Below are positions 34,463 through 44,082 of a DNA stretch of 64,000 nucleotides, piece by piece (position 1 is the stretch's first letter; each line of letters begins with the position of its first letter). This DNA is from Falsiruegeria litorea R37. GTDB lineage: Bacteria; Pseudomonadota; Alphaproteobacteria; Rhodobacterales; Rhodobacteraceae. The notes under the pieces were generated by a model, which had not been told where the DNA came from, searched no databases, and saw only the letters and a program-made list of their open reading frames with translations. The position numbers were made by a program, and so were the translations under genes. Location: NCBI RefSeq assembly GCF_900172225.1, contig NZ_FWFO01000002.1:248001-312000 (forward strand). The letters are read 5' to 3'.

Positions 34463-34803
34463 ACGTCGTCCCCCGTATTCTCGGACATGTCGATGCGGTC
34501 ATCCTGCGATGACAAATAGGCGCTGAGCGCGATCATCACGACCACGGCTGTCATCCCGAACGAGATCACGATCGCTGTCAGAACCAGCGCCTGTGGCAGC
34601 GGGTCGGAATAGGGCACATCAGCGTATTTGTTCAAAACGGGTGGCGCGTTCAACGCCAGCCGCCCGGTCGCGAACAGGAACACGTTCACCGCATAAGACA
34701 GCAGCGATATACCTACGATTACGGGAAATGTGCGACGGCGCAGCAGCAGGTAAACGCCAGCGGCGGTCAACATTCCAACAGCACTGGCCAGAAGGATTTC
34801 CAT
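34459..34803 (-). CDS. phaC: Monovalent cation/H+ antiporter subunit C
   Basis: The 114-residue protein has three membrane segments and is the NuoK-like subunit (GISLLSYAVNVFLFATGRL, PLPQALVLTAIVISFGMTAV). The start MEILLASAVG lies two bases after the phaAB stop codon, with a GGAGGT ribosome site inside the end of phaAB. Confidence 0.92.
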   Translation of the reverse strand: MEILLASAVGMLTAAGVYLLLRRRTFPVIVGISLLSYAVNVFLFATGRLALNAPPVLNKYADVPYSDPLPQALVLTAIVISFGMTAVVVMIALSAYLSSQDDRIDMSENTGDDV

Positions 34804-34804
34804 C

Positions 34805-37669
34805 TTAGACCTCCTTCTTTTCTTGCACGTCTTCATCATCGCGGGCGGGGTTGATGTCCATCGCATGCTCGGACGCGATCCCCGGCTGCCAGGCAAAGCG
34901 TGACAGACTTTCCAGCGCCAGCATCACCGCGCCCACAACGGCCAGGAACACACCCAGGTCAAAACCCATGGCGGTGGCCCATTCGAACTCTTCCAGTGGC
35001 GGCCAGTGGATGTAGCCAAAGTCGCTGGTCAGGAACGGCTTGCCGTTCAGCCAGGCACCCATGCCGGTCACAGCCGCGATCAAGACGCCAGAGCCGATGA
35101 TGCCGTGATAAAACACTTTCTGCCGTTCCGCCGCCCAGCTGAACCCACTGGCCATGTACTGCATGATAAAGGCAATCGCTGCGATCAGACCGGCGATGAA
35201 ACCGCCACCAGGCAGGTTGTGGCCGCGGAAGAAGATATAGGCCGCCACCATCAGGGCAATCGGCATCATCACGCGTGTGACAACCACCATCATCAGCGGG
35301 TGCGCATCACCCGATTGCGGCATGTCCGGCTTGCGGTTCAGCAGATAAGCGCGCACGCGGGTGCCCAGCACCGCCTCGGTCAGGGCATAGATCACCAGCG
35401 CGGCGATCCCCAGAACGATGATCTCGCCAAAGGTATCAAAGCCCCGGAAGTCCACCAGGATCACGTTGACCACATTGGTGCCGCCGCCGCCCTTGTAGGA
35501 GTTCGCGAGGTGGAATTCCGAGATCGTCGGGAAGGCAAAATCGCGCATCATCAGCGCATAGATCAGCCCGCCAACGCCCAGACCCGAAATGCCCGCGATG
35601 ATGACATCACGGAACCGGCGCTCGTTGGTGGTCTCCCAAGGGGTTTCCTTGGGCATGAAGTTCAGCGCCAGGAGCAGCAGGATGATCGTCACCACCTCGA
35701 CCGAGATCTGCGTCAGCGCCAGGTCAGGCGCGGACAGGTAGTTGAACCCGATCGAGATGATCAGCCCGACGACACCCACCAGCACCAGCGAGACAAAGCG
35801 GTTGTGATGGAACACCACCAGGCAGATCGTGGCCCCCATCAGGCAGATCCAGCCGATGATGGGCATGACGCCAGCCTCGATCCCGATCCGCGTGGGGACC
35901 GAGTCGGTGCCGGTGTAGTAGGCATAGCCCGCCAACGAGACGACAAAGACCACAAAGATCGCCGAATACCGCGCCATCGAGCGGTTGTGCAGCCCTTCGG
36001 TGATTTTGCGGCTCAGTGCTGTAAGCGCGCCAATGACCGCATCAAAGATGACCTTGGCTTCGGGGCGGGGCAGCGCGTTCCAGATTCGCTCAAGCCGCCC
36101 GTGCATCGCCAAAAGGATGACGGCACCAATGGTGGCCACGATGGACATGTAGAGCGCCGTGTTGAACCCGTGCCAGATCTTGAGCGAGTAGTAGGGCAGC
36201 TTCTCTCCACCAATCACCGCGCCCGAGGCGACGGCGACCAGCGGGCCGACAATGGCGTTGGAAAACAGGCCAATCAGGACAACGAGTGTGACAAGAAACG
36301 CGGGCGCCAGCCACATGCCAACGCCGGGGTCATGCGGTTTCGCGGGATAGTCGTCGCGGACCGGCCCCAGAAACACATGCGCGATGTAGCGGAAGGAATA
36401 GGCGGCTGAGAATAGCGCGGCAACCAGCACCACGCCAGGCACCAGGTAAGGCGAGCTCAGCCAGGTTGTTTGCGTCGCGGCATCCAGCATCATCTCTTTC
36501 GACAAGAAGCCGTTGAGCGGTGGAATACCCGCCATCGACAGTGACGCCACTGTGGCGATGATGAAGGTCACGGGCATCAGGTGGCGCAAGCCGCCCAGCC
36601 GTTTGATGTCGCGCGTGTGCGTTTCGTGATCCACGATACCCGCCGACATAAAGAGTGCGGCCTTGAACGTCGCGTGGTTGATGATGTGGAACACTGCAAC
36701 CACCGCTGCAAACTTGGTGCCAAAACCCAAGAGCATCGTGATCAGACCCAGGTGAGAGACCGTCGAAAAGGCCAAAAGCGCCTTGAGATCATCCTTGAAC
36801 AGGGCGATCACCGCGCCCAATACCATGGTGATAAGGCCAGTTGTGGCCACAATGTAGAACCAGGCGTCGGTGCCCGCCAAAACCGGCCACATCCGCGCCA
36901 TCAAGAACAGGCCCGCCTTCACCATCGTGGCGGAATGCAGATAGGCCGATACCGGCGTCGGCGCGGCCATGGCGTGCGGCAGCCAGAAGTGGAACGGGAA
37001 CTGCGCCGACTTGGTGAAGGCCCCGATCAGGATCAGGATCAGGGCGGGCAGGTAATAGGGCGAGGCCTGGATCAGATCTTTGTTTTGCAAGATCACCGTC
37101 AGGTCATAGCTTCCGACGATATTGCCCAGGATCAGCATGCCCGCGATCATCGCCAATCCGCCTGAACCGGTCACGGCCAGCGCCATGCGGGCGCCTTGGC
37201 GCCCGGCAGGCAGATGCTTCCAATAGCCGATCAACAGGAAAGAGCTGAGCGAGGTGAGTTCCCAAAAGATCAGCAAAAGCAGGATGTTGTCGGACAGGAC
37301 GATCCCAACCATCGCGCCTTGAAACAACAACAGATAGGTATAGAACTGACCCATCGGGTCTTCGCGTGACAGGTAGAACCGCGCATAGAGGATGATCAGC
37401 AAGCCAATGCCCAGGATCATCCCGGCAAAAAGAAAGCCCAACCCGTCGAGGTAGAAGTTCGCGTTCAGTCCCAATCCGGGCAGCCAGTCAAAGCGCGCGG
37501 TCACGACCTCTCCGCGAAAAACAGCTGGAGCATTCACAAGCAATCCCAGCAGCGCCAAGAATGTCGTGGCGCCCGCAGAGGCGGACGAGGCGTTGCGGCC
37601 GGCTCGGATCAGCAGGGCGGGAAAGACCGCTCCAAGAAATGGCAAGGCTGCTATCAGGAATAGGGACAC
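34805..37669 (-). CDS. phaAB: Monovalent cation/H+ antiporter fused subunit A/B
   Basis: The 954-residue protein joins the NuoL-like MnhA subunit (residues 1 to about 760, with FWELTSLSSFLLIGYWKHLP and SAQFPFHFWLPHAMAAPTPV) to an MnhB-like domain at the C-terminus (VVVTRVMMPIALMVAAYIFF, FRGHNLPGGGFIAGLIAAIA). The fusion is the normal Pha-type arrangement in alphaproteobacteria. The start is taken as GTG at 37669 because GGAGG lies seven bases before it; TTG at 37675 would be too close. It is the first operon gene, and the 225-base divergent gap to the rhodanese gene should hold its promoter. Confidence 0.92.
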   Translation of the reverse strand: MSLFLIAALPFLGAVFPALLIRAGRNASSASAGATTFLALLGLLVNAPAVFRGEVVTARFDWLPGLGLNANFYLDGLGFLFAGMILGIGLLIILYARFYLSREDPMGQFYTYLLLFQGAMVGIVLSDNILLLLIFWELTSLSSFLLIGYWKHLPAGRQGARMALAVTGSGGLAMIAGMLILGNIVGSYDLTVILQNKDLIQASPYYLPALILILIGAFTKSAQFPFHFWLPHAMAAPTPVSAYLHSATMVKAGLFLMARMWPVLAGTDAWFYIVATTGLITMVLGAVIALFKDDLKALLAFSTVSHLGLITMLLGFGTKFAAVVAVFHIINHATFKAALFMSAGIVDHETHTRDIKRLGGLRHLMPVTFIIATVASLSMAGIPPLNGFLSKEMMLDAATQTTWLSSPYLVPGVVLVAALFSAAYSFRYIAHVFLGPVRDDYPAKPHDPGVGMWLAPAFLVTLVVLIGLFSNAIVGPLVAVASGAVIGGEKLPYYSLKIWHGFNTALYMSIVATIGAVILLAMHGRLERIWNALPRPEAKVIFDAVIGALTALSRKITEGLHNRSMARYSAIFVVFVVSLAGYAYYTGTDSVPTRIGIEAGVMPIIGWICLMGATICLVVFHHNRFVSLVLVGVVGLIISIGFNYLSAPDLALTQISVEVVTIILLLLALNFMPKETPWETTNERRFRDVIIAGISGLGVGGLIYALMMRDFAFPTISEFHLANSYKGGGGTNVVNVILVDFRGFDTFGEIIVLGIAALVIYALTEAVLGTRVRAYLLNRKPDMPQSGDAHPLMMVVVTRVMMPIALMVAAYIFFRGHNLPGGGFIAGLIAAIAFIMQYMASGFSWAAERQKVFYHGIIGSGVLIAAVTGMGAWLNGKPFLTSDFGYIHWPPLEEFEWATAMGFDLGVFLAVVGAVMLALESLSRFAWQPGIASEHAMDINPARDDEDVQEKKEV

Positions 37670-37894
37670 AAGCAATCCTCCGCTCTTTGCCTGGTTCGGA
37701 CGTAAACCTGTATTTTGAGTAAGGATATTTCGCGGACTGTCCAGACCTTGAAATATTTGAGATTTTGGTCCGACACCGATTCTGGGTGAATTTAGGGGGT
37801 TCTGACGGGAACTTGAGTGGATTTCCCGCCGGTTTGCGCCCTAGATAAGTCCAGTTGTTCAGATTGCCCTGAAAAGAGGTTCAAGCGCGCTAAC

Positions 37895-38362
37895 ATGACG
37901 CGGCAAGCAAAATTTCCGACGCGGAGACTGGTGTTGCTCGGGGGCGCCGCCGCCCTTGCGGCTGGAGGTGTCTATTGGTGGCGGGCGACGCCTCCCTACT
38001 ATGGCGGAGCCAAGCTGACGGTTGCACAGGCCCATGAGGCTGCGGCCAGCGGGGACGTTGTGCTCGTGGACATCCGCACGCCCCGGGAATGGGCGCAGAC
38101 GGGTGTGCCGGAAGGTGCGCACCCGATCGACATGCGGCGTGACGACTTTCTGGCGACCCTGTCCCAGGTGGCGGGCACCGACAAAGGGCGCCCCATCGCG
38201 GTGATCTGTGCCCGGGGTGTTAGGTCCGCACGGCTGAGCCGTGCGTTGACCGAGGCGGGGTATACTAACATCGTCGATGTGCCCGAGGGGATGTTGGGCT
38301 CGGCCGCGGGGCCGGGATGGTTGAAAACCGGCCTGCCCGTTGCGGCCGTCGAGGAGGGCTGA
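37895..38362 (+). CDS. Exported rhodanese-like protein
   Basis: The 155-residue protein begins with a twin-arginine-like signal (PTRRLVLLGGAAALAAGGVY). A single rhodanese domain follows with VDIRTPREWAQTGVPEGAHP and the active-site loop ICARGVRSARL containing the catalytic Cys. It would act as a periplasmic sulfurtransferase or phosphatase-like protein; the acceptor is unknown. The esterase gene begins two bases after its stop, so the pair is an operon. Confidence 0.82.
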   Translation: MTRQAKFPTRRLVLLGGAAALAAGGVYWWRATPPYYGGAKLTVAQAHEAAASGDVVLVDIRTPREWAQTGVPEGAHPIDMRRDDFLATLSQVAGTDKGRPIAVICARGVRSARLSRALTEAGYTNIVDVPEGMLGSAAGPGWLKTGLPVAAVEEG

Positions 38363-38364
38363 GG

Positions 38365-39186
38365 ATGATCAGGCAGATGTTGTTGGGCTTGGGTCTGATG
38401 ATGACGGGGTCGGGGGCAGTAGCCGCATGCGGTGGGGGCGATGATGTCTGTGAGATAGAAAGTGGGAGCTATCACATCGAAGTTCCCGACGCCGAGCATC
38501 CGCCGCTCGTGGTGTTTTTGCACGGCTATGGCGGCAATGGTGCGGCAACGATGCGCAACAGATCCTTGGTCGATGGGCTGCTTGCGCGCGGCTATGCGGT
38601 GATGGCACCCAATGGCTCGCAGCGGATTGGCTCGAACCGGGGGCTGAGCTGGAACTTCTATCCCGGGTGGGAAGGGCGCGATGAAACCGAGTTCCTGCAA
38701 AATGTAGTGGCCGATGCGGCAGATCGTTTTGGTTTGGATGAAGACCGGGTCTTGCTGGGAGGATTTTCGGCCGGGGGCTTTATGGTAAATTATTTGGCCT
38801 GCGCCGCGCCCGAGACATTCTCAGCCTATGTGCCCGTGTCGGGTGGGTTCTGGCGCCCGCATCCAACCGAGTGCAACGGACCTATCCGGATGTTGCATAC
38901 CCATGGCTGGACCGACAACGTGGTTCCGCTCGAGGGGCGCGTCCTCGGGGGCGGGCGTTTTGTGCAAGGGGATATCTTTGCCGGGCTCGAGATCTGGCGC
39001 CTGGCCAATGGGTGCAGCGATCACAAGCCAAGCGGGTTCAGCCGTGAAGGAGAGTTCATGCACCGTCGCTGGACCTGCGGCAAGGACAGCGCACTGGAGT
39101 TCGTGCTGTTCCCGGGGGGCCATCAGGTGCCCAAAGGTTGGGCCGATCTTGTAGTGAATTGGTACGAAGGGCTGCCCGGGAGCTGA
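38365..39186 (+). CDS. Secreted alpha/beta-hydrolase esterase (LpqC / PHB depolymerase-like)
   Basis: The 273-residue protein has a signal peptide (MIRQMLLGLGLMMTGSGAVA) and an alpha/beta hydrolase fold: oxyanion segment VVFLHGYGGNG, nucleophile Ser in GGFSAGGFMV, Asp in HTHGWTDNVV and His in FPGGHQVP. Several Cys suggest disulfides in an exported enzyme. Relatives hydrolyse polyhydroxybutyrate, feruloyl or acetyl esters; the substrate here is unknown. Confidence 0.83.
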   Translation: MIRQMLLGLGLMMTGSGAVAACGGGDDVCEIESGSYHIEVPDAEHPPLVVFLHGYGGNGAATMRNRSLVDGLLARGYAVMAPNGSQRIGSNRGLSWNFYPGWEGRDETEFLQNVVADAADRFGLDEDRVLLGGFSAGGFMVNYLACAAPETFSAYVPVSGGFWRPHPTECNGPIRMLHTHGWTDNVVPLEGRVLGGGRFVQGDIFAGLEIWRLANGCSDHKPSGFSREGEFMHRRWTCGKDSALEFVLFPGGHQVPKGWADLVVNWYEGLPGS

Positions 39187-39205
39187 AAACAGAGATGAGC
39201 GAAAC

Positions 39206-39452
39206 GGGGGCACTCCCGCCCCCGCGTGATCCTGACTGCGTCAGCACCACTGGCGGGGTCGGGCCGGGCCTCGCTTCGCTCGGCGGTTCCGCTTGCCGGA
39301 ACCCCGGGAGCAACAAGAAAGAGATCGGTCGCGTCCTGAGGAGGTGTGGTGGGCCACACGCGCCCGCCGCCGCGCGCAGCGCGGCGGCCCGGCCCAACCG
39401 GAGAAGGGCATCTTTGATGCATGTGCGACGGGCGGGAGCCCCTCTCAATTGG
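39206..39452. repeat. Dispersed intergenic repeat, two opposed copies d and e
   Basis: Copy d runs forward from 39206: CACTCCCGCC, hairpin A (CTGAC / GTCAG around TGC, 39232-39244), then TCGGGCCGGGC and an imperfect hairpin B. Copy e runs on the other strand from 39452 to 39366: GCTCCCGCCCGTCG, hairpin A (GCATC / GATGC, 39408-39420), GGTTGGGCC and hairpin B (GCCGCCGCGC / GCGCGGCGGC, 39366-39388). Together they fill the 283-base convergent gap between the esterase and opgH. Confidence 0.8.
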
Positions 39453-39469
39453 CGCAGGCGCCTGACGGG

Positions 39470-41341
39470 TTACTCAGCCGGCGTTGCCGAGGATTTGCCG
39501 TCCAGCAGCGACTTGAGCTCGGTCCGGTAATGTCGCGCGGCCTGGGCGATTGCGGGTTCGCTGTAATCTTCACGTAGCCCCAGAAGGTTGCGTGCTGTCT
39601 TGGCCGTCACACCGCTCAGGGCCGAGAGCGGGATAGCCAGCGCCAGGCTGAGCGCAATCGGGGCCAGCCAGATTGAGACCAGGCCCGAGACTATTCCAGC
39701 CGTCAGCACCAGACCGCTTGCCGTTTCCAACGCGTGGCAGATGGCCAGCGTCTTCAGCCCATAACTGCCGCCATCCCGGGCCTGTGGCGACCAGCCCCTT
39801 TGCAGGCCCAGTACGGTCCGGAACACTGCGATCATCTGCTGTACCATCAGGATTGGCGCATAAACAACCGACAGGATCACCTCTGAGACGAAAGACAGCG
39901 TAAACCGCCAGCCGCCGCCGAACTCGGTATAGCGCGCGCCGGTAAGGGGAAGGACGGCCGCGCCCATCAGCTTGGGCACCAACAGCATCGCATACATCAG
40001 CACGATGATCAGCACATGGCGCCCTTCGGTCATCTGCGGCCACTGGGGGAACAGTGGGTTGTCGGGACGGAAGTAGTGCAGAACACTGGCGTCCTCACCC
40101 TGACCGATCAACGCCCACATAACCAGCAAAGCAAACCAGATCGGCGACATCAGATAGCCGATGGCTCCATGGAACAGGTGGAAGCGCGAAATCGAACGGA
40201 AGCCGCGCGCACCCAGCAGGTTGAGGTGCTGCAGGTTGCCCTGACACCAGCGCCGGTCGCGCAGCACGTGGTCGATCAGTGTCGGTGGCGTTTCTTCATA
40301 AGACCCGCGAATGCGGGGCAGGAACCGCACCGACCAGCCGGCGCGGCGCAAGAGCCCTGCCTCGACAAAGTCGTGGCTCATGATCAGTTGCTCTTTGCCC
40401 CGGAAATTGCGCAGCCGTGGGAGGCCTGCACAATTGGCGAAGGCGGCGGTGCGGATGATTGCGTTGTGGCCCCAATAATTGCCCTCTTGCCCGCACCAGC
40501 GCGCCACTCCCTCGGCCAATGCCGCGCCATAGACGCCGTTGGCAAATTGCTGCATCCGGGCAAACACGGACTGCGCGCCGGTCAGCTGCGGAAAGCTCTG
40601 GATCAGTCCCGCGCCCGGATCACGTGCCAGCGCATCAGTGAGACGGGCAATGGCGCGGCCGGTCATCAGGCTGTCGGCATCCAGCACCAGCATCGCCTGA
40701 TAGGCCCCGCCCCAGCGGCTGACCCAATCGGCGATATTGCCCACTTTGCGGTCGGTGTTTTGGGGACGGCGGCGATAGTAAAGCTCGGTCCCCGGCATCA
40801 ACGACGCGCGCAGGGCCTCTACACTGGCCTGCTCCTGTGCGGCAATCTCGTCATCGCGGGTATCTGACAGGATGAACATCGAATAGCGATGCACCCCACC
40901 TCGGGCGCGCAGCTCTTCGAGCATGGATCGCGCGTTGCCCAGAACATACCAGGGCACCTCGTTATAGACGGGCATCACCAGCGCCACGTTCAGCGGTTCG
41001 GCTTTGGTGGGGCGATCTTTAGCGACCTGACGCGACAGCGAAATAAGCCCGACAGACACGGTGGACACTGTAAAGGCGATCCAGAAGAAATTGAACGAGA
41101 TCAGTGCCAGAAGCGCCCCTTCGACCAGATTGATACCTTCGTCTGCGAACCAATCTTGTATGACCCACAACAGCCCGGCGGTGGCGATCAACGCGGGTAC
41201 GAAGGCCATGAACCGCCAGCCCGTGACGCCCTGTGCTTGCCGCGCCTCGGGCGCGTCGGCATCGCGAAAGGCTGCACCAAAGTCCTGCTCGGGCATGGCC
41301 AGCGGCGCCTCGGGGGGCATTATGTGCAGATCGCGGCTCAC
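39470..41341 (-). CDS. opgH: Glucan biosynthesis glucosyltransferase H
   Basis: The 623-residue inner-membrane GT2 enzyme polymerises glucose from UDP-glucose into osmoregulated periplasmic glucans. Catalytic motifs are SDTRDDEIAA, LDADSLMTGRA and RDRRWCQGNLQHL; about seven membrane segments flank them. GTG at 41341 overlaps the opgG stop (GTGA) and has GGTGGA upstream, so it is preferred to ATG 21 bases earlier. It is much shorter than E. coli OpgH (847 residues), lacking most of the N-terminal extension. Confidence 0.9.
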   Translation of the reverse strand: MSRDLHIMPPEAPLAMPEQDFGAAFRDADAPEARQAQGVTGWRFMAFVPALIATAGLLWVIQDWFADEGINLVEGALLALISFNFFWIAFTVSTVSVGLISLSRQVAKDRPTKAEPLNVALVMPVYNEVPWYVLGNARSMLEELRARGGVHRYSMFILSDTRDDEIAAQEQASVEALRASLMPGTELYYRRRPQNTDRKVGNIADWVSRWGGAYQAMLVLDADSLMTGRAIARLTDALARDPGAGLIQSFPQLTGAQSVFARMQQFANGVYGAALAEGVARWCGQEGNYWGHNAIIRTAAFANCAGLPRLRNFRGKEQLIMSHDFVEAGLLRRAGWSVRFLPRIRGSYEETPPTLIDHVLRDRRWCQGNLQHLNLLGARGFRSISRFHLFHGAIGYLMSPIWFALLVMWALIGQGEDASVLHYFRPDNPLFPQWPQMTEGRHVLIIVLMYAMLLVPKLMGAAVLPLTGARYTEFGGGWRFTLSFVSEVILSVVYAPILMVQQMIAVFRTVLGLQRGWSPQARDGGSYGLKTLAICHALETASGLVLTAGIVSGLVSIWLAPIALSLALAIPLSALSGVTAKTARNLLGLREDYSEPAIAQAARHYRTELKSLLDGKSSATPAE

Positions 41342-42840
41342 GCAGTCCACCGATAGAGCCAAACTTCGGACGCTGCCGCACCGTCCTTGCGCAACTGTGC
41401 GCGCAGCTCCACGTGATCGCGCTCGCCGGGGTCAAAGGAAAACGCCAGCCGCGCGCCGCCGGTGTCCGGGTTGCGTTGCAATACGCCCTTGGAGGTTTCC
41501 ACATGCCGGGATTGGGTGAAGATGTCGATGGCGTCGAGATCATCGAACAGTTCGGATGCTGCGAAGTCGATCACCGCAACGCGCCCTTCGGCAAAGTGGC
41601 GTTTGCCCATGGCAGTGTTGATGACGGCGGGCAGGGGGGTGCGATAGGGATGTTCGCCCCAGGTCAGGCGATAGGCGATGTCGACCCGCTGGCCCGCTGC
41701 ATAAGGTTCAGACGGGCGCCAGTAGGCGACGATGTTGTCATAGATTTCCTGATCCGCCGGGATCTCCACCAGGCGTACGGTGCCTTTGCCCCAATCGCCC
41801 TTGGGTTCGACCCACAGGCCGGGACGGCGATGGTAATGCGCCTCTAGATCGGCAAAATCCGCAAACTCCCGCGATCGCTGCATCAGGCCAAAGCCGCGCG
41901 GGTTGGTGTCGACAAAGGACGACACTTGCAGGTGCTTGGGGTTGGCGAGCGGGCGCCACAGCACTTCACCCGCGCCATTGTGGATCATCAACCCGTCGCT
42001 GTCATGGACGGCGGGGCGGAAGTCGTCAAACCGGGTCGGATTGGTCTCATCAAACAGGAACATCGAGGTCAGCGGACCAAGGCCGACATGTTCCATCTCT
42101 TCGCGGGCAAAGAGCGTCGCTTCGACCTCCATCACGCAATCCTCGCCCGGGGTCACGTCGAACCGATAGGCACCGGTGACGCTGGGGCTGTCCATCAGGG
42201 CATGCACCACCATGTTGCGCTGGCCCACTTTGGGACGTTCCAGCCAGAAGCGGATGAAATCGGGAAATTCCTCGCCCTCAGGGTCGCCGGTCTTCAACGC
42301 CAGACCGCGCGCGGACAAACCATAGGCCTCGCCCAGACCTATGGCGCGGAAATAGCTGGCGCCTTGGAAGACACAGAACTCATCCGTTTTGCCGGGGCGG
42401 TGCAGCTCGGTGCGCAGGCGCAGGCCGGAAAAGCCAAGCGTGTCTGCGTCGACCGGCAGTTCCGGCACCTTGTCGGACTTCTTGAACATGTCCAGGCTGA
42501 AGGGCACAGGCGTCGACAGGCCATCCTCGACCGCAAAGACCTTGACCGCCTGCGGAAAATAGAGCCCGGGTGTGAAGAAATCGACATTGTAGGGCGTGTC
42601 AGTTCCGTACCATAGCGCCTTGTCGAGGCGGAACCGGATCTCGCGGTATTGCTCGTAGCTCAGGTTCTGCCAGGCCTCGGGTACACGCGGGCGCGGCGCA
42701 TACGGGCGGCTGGCCAGATCGCGGGCCTCGGCCACAACCGTCTCGCGGTCAAAGGGCACGCCTGCGCCGGTGGCCCCCACGGCAGGGGCCAGCGCAAGCG
42801 CCGAAGCAGAGGCAAGGAAGTGACGACGGGAGAGCTTCAT
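41338..42840 (-). CDS. opgG: Periplasmic glucan biosynthesis protein G
   Basis: The 500-residue protein starts MKLSRRHFLASASALALAPA, a twin-arginine signal peptide, so it is exported folded. The mature part has the OpgG/MdoG beta-sandwich and Ig-like domains (YEQYREIRFRLDKALWYGTD, FSGLRLRTELHRPGKTDEF, DTNPRGFGLMQRSREFADFA). It acts with OpgH in forming or branching the glucan backbone. Overlaps opgC and opgH by four bases. Confidence 0.92.
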   Translation of the reverse strand: MKLSRRHFLASASALALAPAVGATGAGVPFDRETVVAEARDLASRPYAPRPRVPEAWQNLSYEQYREIRFRLDKALWYGTDTPYNVDFFTPGLYFPQAVKVFAVEDGLSTPVPFSLDMFKKSDKVPELPVDADTLGFSGLRLRTELHRPGKTDEFCVFQGASYFRAIGLGEAYGLSARGLALKTGDPEGEEFPDFIRFWLERPKVGQRNMVVHALMDSPSVTGAYRFDVTPGEDCVMEVEATLFAREEMEHVGLGPLTSMFLFDETNPTRFDDFRPAVHDSDGLMIHNGAGEVLWRPLANPKHLQVSSFVDTNPRGFGLMQRSREFADFADLEAHYHRRPGLWVEPKGDWGKGTVRLVEIPADQEIYDNIVAYWRPSEPYAAGQRVDIAYRLTWGEHPYRTPLPAVINTAMGKRHFAEGRVAVIDFAASELFDDLDAIDIFTQSRHVETSKGVLQRNPDTGGARLAFSFDPGERDHVELRAQLRKDGAAASEVWLYRWTA

Positions 42841-44060
42841 TTCTTGGCCTTCCAAGGTTGCGATTTGAACCAGCCCGCCAAGTAGGCAACGCCGATGATC
42901 AGCGCAAAGCCAAGCAGGTTGGCAAAGAGAACGGGAAAGAAGTCACGCCCGGTTTGATCCAGCAAAACACCCAGGATGCGTGCGGCAGCCATCGAGAACA
43001 CAAAGACCGCAAGCGACTGCTGTCCGACCTTTGTGATCAGGGTCAGGACGACTTGCCAGAGTTGCGCCAGCGCGCCGGTCCCGGTGGCGATCAGGCGGGC
43101 GCCCTTTTCACCTGCGACGACCCAACCCAAATAGGCCAACGCAAGAAAGTGCATGTAGCGGAAGAGGCCAAACTCGGTCTTGTCGCGGAATTCCTTGGTC
43201 AGGGGCCAGACCTTGCGGATCTGATCAGCGAGGTCGCTGTTCCACGCATCGATCCACAGGAACACCTTCCACGAGCCAAAGGGCGCGGACAACACCAGAA
43301 ACAGGGCGCTGACCCAGATCAGGGTCTTGGACACTGGCGGTGCGGGAATCCAGCCGCGCATGAAGGCAAAGCCGGTAAAGAACAACAGCTGCCAGCCAAA
43401 GGGGTTGAAGAACCATTCTCGCGCCGACCAGGGCTCGGCCGGAAGGGCGAGCACGCCGGTTTGCGCAACGGCCCACAGTGCGACCGAGGCCAGAGCAGCG
43501 GCCCAGAACCCCAGCTTTTGTTGCAGGCCAACAAAGACGGGCATCAGTGCCAGCACCACCAGATACATTGGCAGGATGTCAAAGTAGTTGGGCACGTAGG
43601 TCAGCGTGAAGATCCCCACCATCTGCGAGGCCGGGTCCTTGAAGAAATGCTGCAGGTTGAGGGAGTTGATGTAGGTTTTTTCGAACAGTCCCGACTGATC
43701 CAGCGCTGCCATCGACATGGCGACAAAGAAAAACAACCCGATATGCGCCCAATAGACCTGCCAGATACGGAACGCCACGCGGGCAGTGCCCATCCACCAG
43801 CCCTTGCGCACAAATGCGCCGCCAAAGGCAATGGCCGAGGCCATGCCCGAACAGAACACAAAGATCTCGGTCGCGTCCGAGAACCCGAAGCGGGCCGGGA
43901 TCCAACGCGCCCAGGGGTCACCCGGGATATGCGCAATCAGGATGATGAACATCGCGATGCCGCGATAGAAATCCAACCGCGGATCGCGCACGCGCACCGC
44001 TGGTGTCGCCGTTGAAGCGGCGACAGGGGCAAAATCAGTTGAGGGCGAAACGGTCGCCAT
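42837..44060 (-). CDS. opgC: OpgC family membrane acyltransferase
   Basis: The 407-residue protein has about ten membrane segments and the OpgC signature near the N-terminus (RDPRLDFYRGIAMFIILIAH, FSDATEIFVFCSGMASAIAF). The family adds succinyl or related groups to periplasmic glucans. It is the first gene of opgC-opgG-opgH. The TPR gene lies 22 bases upstream on the same strand. The start MATVSPSTDF was chosen because the residues before it do not match the family. Confidence 0.9.
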   Translation of the reverse strand: MATVSPSTDFAPVAASTATPAVRVRDPRLDFYRGIAMFIILIAHIPGDPWARWIPARFGFSDATEIFVFCSGMASAIAFGGAFVRKGWWMGTARVAFRIWQVYWAHIGLFFFVAMSMAALDQSGLFEKTYINSLNLQHFFKDPASQMVGIFTLTYVPNYFDILPMYLVVLALMPVFVGLQQKLGFWAAALASVALWAVAQTGVLALPAEPWSAREWFFNPFGWQLLFFTGFAFMRGWIPAPPVSKTLIWVSALFLVLSAPFGSWKVFLWIDAWNSDLADQIRKVWPLTKEFRDKTEFGLFRYMHFLALAYLGWVVAGEKGARLIATGTGALAQLWQVVLTLITKVGQQSLAVFVFSMAAARILGVLLDQTGRDFFPVLFANLLGFALIIGVAYLAGWFKSQPWKAKK

Positions 44061-44082
44061 ATCGGGTACTGTCCTTAGTTTC

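Noticed and set aside
35006-36409. A 467-residue plus-strand frame rich in Asp, His, Arg and Gln
   Set aside because: It is antisense to phaAB, and its composition is what reverse reading of membrane protein codons gives.
42858-44015. A 385-residue plus-strand frame
   Set aside because: Antisense to opgC, with hydrophilic shadow composition.
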